A stretch of DNA of 64,000 nucleotides. Source: Patiria pectinifera (taxonomy: Eukaryota; Echinodermata; Asteroidea; Valvatida; Asterinidae). Position 1 is the stretch's first letter, and every line of letters starts with the position of its first letter. The notes under the pieces are model-generated. The model did no database searches, was not told the DNA's origin, and saw only the letters and a program-made list of their open reading frames with translations. The stretch covers positions 744,001 through 808,000 of the forward strand of contig CM057136.1 in assembly GCA_029964075.1 (NCBI GenBank), read 5' to 3'. Shown here piece by piece: positions 32,216 to 44,000 of this stretch. The position numbers and the translations under genes are program-made.

Positions 32216-33659
32216 AGACCACACACAAAAACACCTTGAAACAAAAGTTTGACTTTTTGGCATAGTTTTTTCGAGCCGCTATTCTATTTTGTTTTATTCA
32301 AATGTTATTAATCCAAACAGTTTGGGCACATTGGCCAGAAAAAAAACTGGGGGCACGTACGTTTGCCCCAAATCCTTGCCATGCTTGGCATCACTGGGCC
32401 CAAATCTTGGCACGCTTGCCAATCATTCACTGCGAATATATCCACCGCTAGAAACTACGGTTGGATACTAACCCCATCAGAACAAATGAGTGTTAGTCAC
32501 AGTGTAATTTGTCACGTTAATTTACGGTTGAATTTATAATATGCCTAAATTACTTAAGAATAAACTTGAAAAATGCCAAAATTTCTTAAGAATAAACTTG
32601 AAAAAAGGCACGCCGATTTTTTTCCCACCGTTGGAAAATACGGTTGGAATAAGCCCCACCAGTACTAGAGGGTGCTAGGCGTAGTGTTTCTAAAGATTAA
32701 AACGAACTTTTTTTTGGTCAAAATTCAAAATCTTACTTAAGAACTATTTATTTCTTTTGAATTGAGGGACTGCCCGTCGTACCCAGTAACTTCTCGCCCT
32801 TAATTAATTTCTTAATGTTGGAGGCGAAGGGGAGGTGGTGGGTTTATTAGGGGAGGTGGTATGTATAGCGGCTTCGAGAAGCTAAGCCGAAGTGAACTTT
32901 TTGAGCTTAAACCATTGCTATGACGTCACACTATTGTTAAAACTGTGGATTCGGATCTACGAATCTCTTACACTGGTCACAAAGTGTGGATTCGGAACGA
33001 AGAATCTTCACATCTTCACTGTCACATTCGCCGCCGTCACTGCAAAAACTACTTTAAATCAGAAAGAAATCGTCGTCTTAACTATCCATTTTGTCGTAAG
33101 GAGCCTACACACACAAAATGGCTTGGTTGTACGGGTGTGGCGATACACATGCCAGGGACAAATGTTGCAATCTGACGCCACTTCCGCGCTTGTGTACGAA
33201 GTCTAAGGAGAGTCTAAGTAAGTATTTCCTAACAAAATTTGAAACATTTCTCAGTCCCAGATTCATGTATTATTATCATTTTTGCAACGAATGACCTTCA
33301 TTGAGATGATATATGAAGCAAAAAGTGGCGTCAGGTTGCAGCATTCTTTCCAATACTTCTGTTGACGCAATGGTTTAAGTCGAAGAATACACTCGCAAGT
33401 GTGGATTCGTAATTTAAGAATTCACGAGGCGCGAACTTAACCTAATTAATGAACTTGACTTAATACACTGTATCGGTATTGCTTCTTTTACCCCTTTGGG
33501 CGCGCGATCCATATCATTTTAGCGATATGAACAATTTCTCTGGCCTCAATATGTCACGTCCGCAAATAATTGGGGCGGCCAACCAGCTGATTGAAGAAAA
33601 TGACGTGACTGATCAACAGTGTGTGTCTGTGCCGCATGATGCATTTTATCTTGTAGTGA

Positions 33660-34070
33660 TAAAATATAATAATGCATTATATAATAAATAATGAATTATA
33701 TAATAAATAATGAATTATATAATAAATAATGCATTATATATAAGTAAATAAAGTGTGCAAAAAATTATATTTAAATAATAAGGTACCAAATAAATCATAT
33801 AATAAATGATTAAAGCGTGCAAAAAATATATATATAAATAATGAGGTACCAAATAAATTATATATAAATAATAAGTTTGCAAATAAATTATATATAAATA
33901 ATAAGGTTGCAAAAAAAATTATATATATAAATAATGCAGTGGCAAATAAATTTATTTACATATAATGCAAACTGCCAATCAATTATTTACATATAATTGT
34001 CCGGAAAACTGAATTATATAATAAATAATGAATTATATATAAATAATTTTGTTAAATAATTTATTTACAC
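33660..34070. repeat. Right AT-rich tandem repeat of the foldback element
   Basis: Inverted complement of 31730-32215, with units such as aataaattatatataaataa separated by gcaaa, ggtacc or gtgtgc. Confidence 0.9.
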
Positions 34071-34077
34071 ATGGCGC

Positions 34078-34861
34078 CTCATAGGCACGACGGCTTTACT
34101 CACACGCACGATGGTTTTACTCACAAACACGACGGTTTTACTCACAGGCACGACGGTTTTACTCACAGGCACGACGGTTTTACTCACAAACACGACGGTT
34201 TTACTCACACGCACGACGGTTTTACTCACAGGCACGACGGTTTTACTCACAAACACGACGGTTTTACTCACACGCACGACGGTTTTACTCACACGCACGA
34301 CGGTTTTACTCACAAACACGACGGTTTTACTCACACGCACGACGGTTTTACTCACAAACACGACGGCTTTACTCACACGCACGACGGTTTTACTCACAAA
34401 CACGACGGACCTGCTCACACGCACGACGGACCTGCTCACAGGCACGACGGTTTTACTCACACGTACGACGCTCTGCTCACAAACACGACGGACCTGCTCA
34501 CAGGCCCGACGGTTTTACTCACACGCACGACGGTCTGCTCACAAACACGACGGACTTGCTCACAGGCACGACGGTTTTACTCACACGCACGACGGTCTGC
34601 TCACAAACACGACGGACTTGCTCACAGGCACGACGGTTTTACTCACACGCACGACGGTCTGCTCACAAACACGACGGACTTGCTCACAGGCCCGACGGTT
34701 TTACTCACACGCACGACGGACCTGCTCACAAACACGACGGACCTGCTCACAGGCACGACGGTTTTACTCACACGCACGACGGTCTGCTCACAAACACGAC
34801 GGACCTGCTCACAGGCACGACGGACCTGCTCACAGGCACGACGGAGCTCCCCACACGCACG
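34078..34861. repeat. Right minisatellite arm, 20-21 bp unit
   Basis: Inverted complement of the left minisatellite (ggcacgacggttttactcac and variants). It is shorter (about 37 units), showing that the arms have changed copy number independently while staying similar in sequence. Confidence 0.95.
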
Positions 34862-35057
34862 ACGATAACAGATAGGTGTCCTTTATAGTACACCATACAG
34901 CACGCATGAAAATATTGCTGTTAGTTGTCTGGACGAGAAAATAGAGCAGCTAAATACGCGTGACACGGCAACTGACTGACGTCACCATATACACGAACAA
35001 TGCCAGTTCACTGATCGTAAAACCTAAAATTTAGATTAGCAGAACTGTTTAGATGTA

Positions 35058-38000
35058 ATGGCTCATCAGACCTGTAATTACTACGATTGTGTTGTAGTTG
35101 GAGCAGGCGTGGAAGGGTCGGCCACGGGCTATCAGCTTACAAGAACCGGTCGCAGGACACTGCTAGTTGAACAGGTGAATTGTCATAGGTCAATCCATCG
35201 GATAATGAAGGGTTAGGGCTATACGGCGTTCCTTCGAGTTCTTTATTCCATGGAGCAAGGCCCAATTCATACACGCCATGAAATGACTAGTGAGCCGAGT
35301 GCGTGCGATGGTCTGTATGCAGGGTGACCGTTTTAGCAGATTTTCGGCTAACTTTGACAGATTTTTGTCAAAAAAAAAAAAAGTTTGATAGAAAATTTGA
35401 CAGAATTGATTTTGTTTTTGACAGATTTGTGGCAGAATTCTGCAAAAATGGTTATTTGGCAGCCTGAAAACAGGAAATTTCACAAATATGGTACATTTGT
35501 TTGAAAAAAACTTCAATCTTTTCAAACAAACCCTTGCACAATGGGAAAGGTTCGGCTGGTTTAGGTGCTAAGGTTCAATGGGAACCAGACTTCGTGACGC
35601 AAGGTTCCACGTTTTGCCTGAAATTTACGCAATTTCATAACATCTTTATGTAACTATAGATTATTTATAATGTAATTTGAACCTTAATTAAGGCAAATCT
35701 ACAACATCTGCATGTGATTTTAAGTGTTTGTAGTGTATTTCGAGTAATTCTGGGGAATTTGGCAGATTTTGATAAATCTGACAGATTTTTGAAGTGCATT
35801 TAGCAGAATTTGGCCATGACCTTACGAAATGTACATTTCCTATTTTAATCAGTAGTAGGCACATGTCTCGTTATGGTGTATACGAATATTTCTTCAAGCT
35901 TTACAAATTAAGGCGCACATTAGTAACGTGTTCAATTATTGTCCGATTCTTGACAGTTCAAGCTGGGACACAGTCAGGGAAGCTCTCATGGTCAGTCGCG
36001 TATCACACGCTACGCGTATCAACAGACACACTATGCCAGCATGATGCCAGAATGCTTCCGCACGTGGGAGCGACTTGGACGAGAAGTAGGCACTGAGCTT
36101 TACAGGTTGGTGGTTAGAGGCGTGTAGGAACATCTGTCCGAACATTTGGGACTCTCAATACTGTGTATGAGAGTCTTAAGGTATTGAAAACATGCAATAC
36201 AAGATTGACTGATGGCACCTCGACCAACACTGCTTCAGTATTGCCTCTGTCAACTGTGCCAAAAGAAACGTGGCATGAACCGGGAACTATAGTTACTACA
36301 CATTGCTCCATATAGTCAGCCACCAGACCAATGACACTGAATGAAGATGACATAAAGGGTTTCTTTTCAGATAGTTGGACCATGGTTGGACATGTGTAGT
36401 CTTTAGCTTCATTTTGAAATCACCTGACTTCCCTCTCATGTGCAAAATATTGAAGAAATGTCTCCTTTAAAAATTGAGTCGAGTGTGCAAACTTGGTTGG
36501 TGAAATAATAATAATAATAATATTGGACATTTATAAAGCGCAAACATATCCACCGTGAGGTGCTCAAGGCGCTATACAATTGTATACAAGCAAAACAGCA
36601 GCAAAAATAGGTAAACAAAATCAATAAGAATTAATAAACAAACTAAACAAATTAAGGTAAGCAACGGAAGAGCAGAAAAACAAAATAAACATAAATGCAA
36701 GGGATTAATTGAAAGCTAACGACATGAGGTGAGTTTTGAGAGCTGTTTTGAAGGACTGGATGGTTTCTGAGGTTTTGATGTGAATAGGTAGCCGATTCCA
36801 CAGACGAGGTGCTGCTACAGAGAATGACCTGTCTCCCCAAATAAGGTGTGATTTTGGCTCATGTAGTAGATGCTTGTTACTGGATCGGAGAGTGCGGGAG
36901 GGTCTGTAAGTGGAAAGCATGTCCATGATGTATGAGGGGGCTTTGCCATTTAGAGCTTTGTAAACCAACAACATCATTTTATAGATTATCCGAGAGGAGA
37001 CTGGTAACCAGTGTAGATTTTTCAAGATTGGGGTAATGTGGGAGGATTTTCTGGTTAATGTGACCACACGTGCAGCAGTGTTCTGAATACGTTGGAGCCT
37101 GGTGAGTTGTTCTTGCGGAAGACCAAACAAAAGGGAATTCCCCATGTCTAGCCTCGACGTAACAAAAGAATGTATGATTTGTTCAGTCGAGTTGCGGTTG
37201 AGATATTTTCTGATTTTGCTGATGTTGCGAATATGAAATGAAGCTGAACAATATTGGAGATTTGACTTTTATGTGACAATGAAGAATCAAAAATAACACC
37301 CAGATTACGGGCTTGGCCAACTGGAGTGACATGAGAATCGCCTATACTAATGAAGGGAATATTGACTTTTGAAAGTTGTTGTGGGGAGCCAATCATCATA
37401 AATTCTGTTTTATCATCATTTAACTTCAGGAAATTATCTTGCATCCACTGGCGAATTTCACAAATGCTAGTCTCTATTTGAGAGATGCTAGAATCGGCTT
37501 GTTGTTGTGAGGGTTCAAAAGTCAGATATAATTGTGTGTCATCAGCATACATATGATAATGTAATTTGTGGCGCAAGATGATTTCTCTCAGCGGATAAAT
37601 GTACAAAGTGAACCACTGCGGGCCTAGAACAGAACCTTGTGGAACAGAGAAATCGACAGAGACGGAATTAGAAGTAGCGTTACCTACACGCACATACTGC
37701 TGCCTGCTCTCAAGATAAGACTGGCACCACTGAAGAGCTAAACCCCGCAGGCCAACAATATCATGGAGTCTAGACAGCAGTATGGTGTGGTCCACAGTGT
37801 CGAAAGCCGCACTTAAATCAAGGAGGACAAGAGCAGTGATCTTTTGCTGATCTAATGCATTCAAGAGATCATTTTGAACTGAGGACCTTTTCTTTGCCCA
37901 ATTGAATTTTTGGAGAAATTTGCTGGCTAAAGATGGAGTAAAGTTGACCTGATTTAGTGTTGCACGTTTCAGCGCACCCCAGGTCCAAGTCTGGTAATTT

Positions 38001-41000
38001 CCTGGAAACCGACCTGCTGATTTAATGAGAAAAGTCTTAATCAAAATAAGGGGTACGTCGTCCTGAAATCGCCGAAATTGCCGAAATTACTATGTTTTAG
38101 ACCGTTATTTATTCTATTTCAAAGGTCTTGATGAAAGGAAACACTAACCTAATGTTGCACTGGACCCAACCTCGTCCCCAGTGCTTACTTTATTTCCAAC
38201 CTAGTTTCCAATAGTGAACCCTGGATAGGAAACTTTCTTCCTGCATCCTGATTCGATACGGCAATTGGCTTGTAATGGATTTGTGTCATGTTTTTGGTGT
38301 TGTTACTCACAACGTGCAGTACGTGTTTTCGCGATCATTCGTCCACGCCTTCTCGAAAATACTCATTTCCTTCCCAATTTGTTCATATTAATATAAAATG
38401 TGATACTACATGTTGTCTCGGTAAGATCGTAACAATATAATTAAATAAATCGTGTTTTTCGTAACTCACGCCATGCTTGCGCTGCGACGAATTGACTCTG
38501 CTTTTACCCCAGACACCGCTTACAAAAACAAACGCAAATGTAACGCACAAGCAGGCACCTCATTTGCATACCTCATTTGCATACGTTTTCAAAAATCTTG
38601 CACATGCAAACGATCCAATACCAGGGTGAGAGAGCAGGTAGTGATGGGCGCGTACTGCTCGACATCCTGGGGTCGAGGTTGAGCAAGGACCCACAAAAAA
38701 CTGGAAGTTAGTACATCTGACGCAGCGGAATTTTTTTTTGCATACGCAAGTGCTTCCAGCCGTAAATACAAGTCTCCTCCTTGGCGAGGAGTTATGGCCC
38801 CAGCTTCTCCATACATTTCGTGCGTGAACACTTGCAAGTGCACACAGACACACAGAGATTCCTGGAATTATAGTTAGATAATAGAACTCCTACAACTATC
38901 CAAGTATTGATGCGTCATGTGTAAAATAAACGACGGGTACAATGTTGAGATTTTGGCGTATGGGGCGGGCTTTCTAGCCTCAACATTTTGTCCATCCTTC
39001 AAACAGAAATTAATTGCCCACTTTCATCCGTGTGATTTTCTCCAATATCATGGCCATGACTTTTGTTCAGAAGAAAATCTCGCAAAAAGGCCTAAATGTC
39101 CCTCTTTTCTGGAAATCTTATGCCATTTTCTAGATGCAAGTCTTTCCCCTAAATTCTTTGTACTAGTGCAGGGCCAGTCGAAAATGTGCGTGTTCGGAAG
39201 GGACAGTTGAGAACTGCAGCTCGTGTAACAACGCACATTATTCAATGGTTTGAACGCACATTCTTTGTATGTTAGGCGTGATTGGGAATCTTTTTAGACT
39301 GTGAATCGTTAGATTCCCTGCAAGTTGTCAACAGACAAAACATCATAAATTGATCTTTTCTCATTTACACGATATTGTCATACATTTTTACATACAGCAA
39401 ATCTGAAAAAGCCCTATATGTATTCTGTTCAAAACACATTCCTTTTTTTTTCGCTTCTTTTCTTACTTTCTTTCTTTTAAGAAATGTTGGTTTATTGTCA
39501 GTAAATGGCCCACCGTACAAGGATTACGTACTTCGCAGCGAATCCCTCCGAGCGATAGACAAGCCGTGTGAGTTGCCGACTGTCGAGGAGGTCTGCCGGC
39601 GCTATCCTGGCTTCAGCTTCGGCCCGGAACACAAGGCATTTGTCGATCCCAACGGTGGGGTGTTGAGGGCCGACAGGTGCCTTCGCGCTTTACAGGTGAA
39701 GTTTAGCATTTAAAGGGGTCGTGAAAAAAAACTGAAAGTTCTACTATCATGCTCTTAAAAAATGATTTTTTTTTCTCAGAATGATTTACTTTGTTTTTAT
39801 ATGTTTTCCTGGCCAATTTCCGAATTGTTCTGACCAATTTTCACGTTCAGCCATTCAATTTCGCGTGATTTTATCACATCTGATCAAATTGGGGCTTCTT
39901 TTGCATTACTAAGGCATTCAATTTCAGTTTGTATGCACCCAAGATTTTGTTTCTATGTTCGTTTTCGTTTTGGGGCATTATATTTCGTTATGGTGCATTC
40001 AAGACTCAATTTGTTGCATTATTATACTAAGTTTTTGACATCTTTTGACGGCTAACATACTCAAATTAGCGAACGTCGGTGCGCCTAATGACGTATGGCC
40101 ACGCTTTTCGTTTCTTATATTCGTTTGTGGGCAATCACTTTCACCGTTTTGTCATTCAAATTAATAGGTGCTTTAATTGATTCCTATTTTCTTCCGAGGT
40201 TAATTTTTTCAACATCATGGTCTGATATGAGGGATAAATGATCGATGCAACGAAATGATGAAGTGAATACTGCCAAGAAATTTTCTGTTTCATTGTCGAT
40301 CTTTTCTACTTGTTTAATAGTGTGACCAAATCTATAAGGCGCATCTTTCTGTTGACATCTTTATTTATCCTTGACTTTGTTTAGAATCCGCGCTGCAAAT
40401 TCGTAAACCGGTTTAATGCCCGGTTCATACTCGGCGCGAAAGCGAAACGAACGCGAATTTGTGACGTGATTGCAAGTATTCGTATTCGCAATTAATTTCG
40501 CATTGGGGTGAAGTATGAACCGACCTTAGAACGCAAATCTATGACGTCACAGCAATAAATCCCAAACCTGACGTGAAATTTGATTTACGTTCGCGCTAAG
40601 TAGGCCTGTAACGCACTCTAATGTACGCTATGGAAATACCCATGCCTCTGAAATATACAATGGGCAGGAATAATTCTTCTTTTTGATTGAGTTTTTAAGT
40701 GCCCTTTTTACTTTTCAAAATGTCCATCCTATTGCGCGTTTTCTTTATACAATGTCCATCTTATTACGCGTATTCTCCGTGGCACGAAAAAACAGAAGGC
40801 CTATGTATTTCTAGTACATAGGTCTATGCCCCTTCAACCTTATTCATAAACTATTTCTCTGAATTGATGTAATCAACATCAAAACAAGTCGTTGCACAAA
40901 TGCCAAGATAAGGACAGTGGAAGAAAATTACTTTGCGAAACCTTGTCTTTTTGTTCGCGCTATGAATAATTTTTAAATAGGTAACATTGGTCGGAAACTA

Positions 41001-44000
41001 CAGACTTTTATGATTCTTTACTTTCTATTCTTCACGATCAGACAATGTTTGTGAATCAGGGAGGCGTCATAAAAGAAAACGAAGAAGTATTGGAAATCGT
41101 CCCCGGCAAACCTGTGGTTATCGTGACCAGCAGAGGGCAGTATACAGCCAAGAGTGTGGTCCTGACCCCGGGAGCCTGGGCAACGAAGATGCTGAGACCG
41201 CTAGGGATTGACCCTCCATTAAAGGTACGATATTCGTTTTCATTTAATGTCTTTAATGCATCGATCATTGGAACGGGCACACTGAACTCAGATTTGTTTT
41301 AATCCTGCAGGGTAGTTGCGTAGTTAAGAGGGAACAAGAGGACACCACCCCCCCCCCTCCCGAACCAAGGCCTGTGTTTATTCTAATCATGACGGATTCC
41401 TTTTTGGCAATAGGCCTCCTGTCACTAAAACATCTACCTTTTTCGTCCTCTGATCTTTGATCCCTATTAGTCGTTAATTTTGATTTAACTGATTGCTCTG
41501 AAGAATTTGTGAAATCTTTTCATCAATGGACTTTATTTTGACAAACAGGTCACCCAAATCAACGTTTGTTATTGGCCAGAGAGACAGCCTGGTGAGTTCT
41601 TCAATTACCCATGCTTCTACTATCTCTCGGGAAAATACGAGACATATGGATTGCCATGTGATGAACACTCCGGGCTGTTTAAGGTAGGCCTACACTAAGT
41701 ATAAAAACCTTTAAACTTGAACGGGGTGATAAAAACGTAAGCCAAATTAAAGGAACGCTGGAATATTGATAATTACCCCGAAACGTATATCTACTGATCT
41801 AGTAAGAAAAAAAAACTTGCTCAAATTGAAGAAAAGACTAGTACCAAATACCCTGTGAAAATATTCCGCCTGAAATAGTTTTGTTAAACAGAAACTGAGC
41901 TAAAACCTCAGCAGGTAATTTGTCGTACAGCATACATGTACTAAAGATTTGCATCAAATGTGTTGCTTCATTCGCTCTTTGCATGCTCCGCCGCAAGCAT
42001 GCAGAGCCTCGATCTGGCAACTTTATACAATTAATATAGCCTGTTCAGTGATTCCCGGGTATACACGTCTGTCATTGAACCCCGACACGGGAATCACTGA
42101 ACCGGCTATATCTATTGTGTAAGGTTGCCCGATCGAGGCTCTGCATGTTAATGGCGGAAGCGTGAAAAGAATGAATACGGAGAAATGCTTTAAAATCAGG
42201 CCACATGATCCCTTTTAACTTAAAAACAAATCGAGTAGCTGAGCTTTCAAGCTCTTCCTTTTTCAGTTCTTCAGTTCTTTCTCCTTTTTGCAAAGATGCA
42301 GAAAAGGTCATTACTGTATAAATTGCGAAGTCAGTACATAACCATCATTAGCATTTTCTATTTATATTAAAATACTACGTTGTAGAATCACTTAATTGGG
42401 CCCAAGCATTTTCCTTGTTAGTGTGCATGTTTTTAATTTTCTTAGAGATAATGATCTTTGCTAGATATGATGTTAAGTCTTCCCAGACATATTTTCAGAT
42501 GTGCAATCATCAGGGTGACGATCTGCAAGAACCAGGTCAACAAAACCAAGCACAATATTCTCACCAGATGGATAAATTGAAGACTTTCATCAGAGAACAT
42601 GTGCCCGGACTGAAGCCAGAACCGTCTTTCGTTGAAAACTGCATGTACACAGTGAGTCAAAATGCTGACATCGGGAAGACCAAATGATGTTTTTTCGAGT
42701 TTCGACTTGAAGCATTTGCTCAAAGTTACACAACAGATAATGATTTACAAGTATATACGGAAGGCATAGAACCCAAACATTCAATTATGCTACCTTTTAT
42801 TTACATGGTGAAAAACTACTTTGCGTACTTGTCTTCAATGTAACAAACAACAAAAGCTGCTGCCAGTGCTTCAACTGTATTCTTCAAATGAAGAAATGGG
42901 GTATTTTGTTGACAAAAGAAAATAGTTGTACGTCAGGATTCTATACGTTCTGTATAAACAGAAGACCACTCCTGCATAAACAAGCTGAGCTATCCAGCTT
43001 GCAGTGTTGTAGTCGAGCCACTTGAGTCGAATCCATGTCCGAGTCTTGAGTCATTTGGTTCAAGTCCGAATCTGAGTCACGGGTCACTTGACTCAACTCT
43101 TAAATTAGACCTTTTAATACACATTCATGTGAGCAATATGTAAGTGGTGCGCTGTCGCGGAAATAGGGAGGGGCGTGTTACAACTGATAATGTAGTAACC
43201 AACTGATAATGTATCACCAACCGATAATGTCACACAAATTGACCGATACTGTATCACCGTAATGTTGACCGATAGTGTAGTAAAAATGTAGTACACTATT
43301 AGTCAATTGTTGTTACATTATCGGTCTTAATTAACCGATAATGTAACAAATATTGACCGATAGTGTAGTAACACTTACTACACTATCGGTCAATTTCTGT
43401 TACATTATCGGTTAGTGATACAGTATCGGTCAATTTGTGACATTATCGGTTGGTGATACATTATCAGTTGGTTACTACATTATCAGTTGTAACAGGGCGC
43501 ATTTATAACAATTTGGCAACACCACCAGGTGATTGTTGCGGTACGATTGGTATCCTTAACGCTCAATTAACGTTGCTCTGGGAAGCTAAACATCGGAATT
43601 GTGTTTTTAAAAGGTAAACTTGTTTTAGGGTACGAGTCATGATGATCGAGTCTGAATCCGAGTCCAAGCCTTTAGTAGATGTGACTTGAGTCGAATCCGC
43701 CTCACCGAAATTGTGACTCCAGACGGACTCGAGTCCTCCAACACTCCCAGCTTGAATTCGAAAAAATAAAATAATTCATTGATTCCCTTTTTTATATATT
43801 TCGCATTATTTGTTTTTGTTTTGTATAGAATACCCCTGATGAAGAAATAATATTAGACAGGCATCCCGATCACCCTACCATCGTCATAGGATGTGGTTTC
43901 TCAGGTTCGTTATAACTTACTTGCTCGATTGACACAAAAAGATATTGTGATACCATGTGCTGTTCAGCTAAAAAAAAAATGCATACACGATGTATTAATT

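Larger units (their letters stand above)
30742..34895. mobile_element. 4.15-kb foldback-type DNA element with minisatellite terminal inverted repeats
   Basis: The outermost bases TGGTGTACTATAAAGGACAC at 30742 are the exact inverted complement of the end at 34895. Both sides are flanked by TA (30740-30741 and 34896-34897), consistent with a TA target duplication. Each arm runs from a unique tip (about 50 bp) to a 20-21 bp minisatellite and then an AT-rich tandem repeat. Left arm: 30781-31728 and 31730-32215. Right arm: 34078-34861 and 33660-34070. The centre (32216-33660) has only small ORFs and no recognised transposase, so the element is probably non-autonomous. It ends 162 bases before the PIPOX start codon. 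The architecture resembles Foldback/Galileo-type elements; the superfamily is not established. Confidence 0.85.

Noticed and set aside
32892..33206. Transposase gene in the foldback element centre
   Set aside because: ORFs there are about 100 codons or shorter with no catalytic motif; part of the region resembles an astacin intron.
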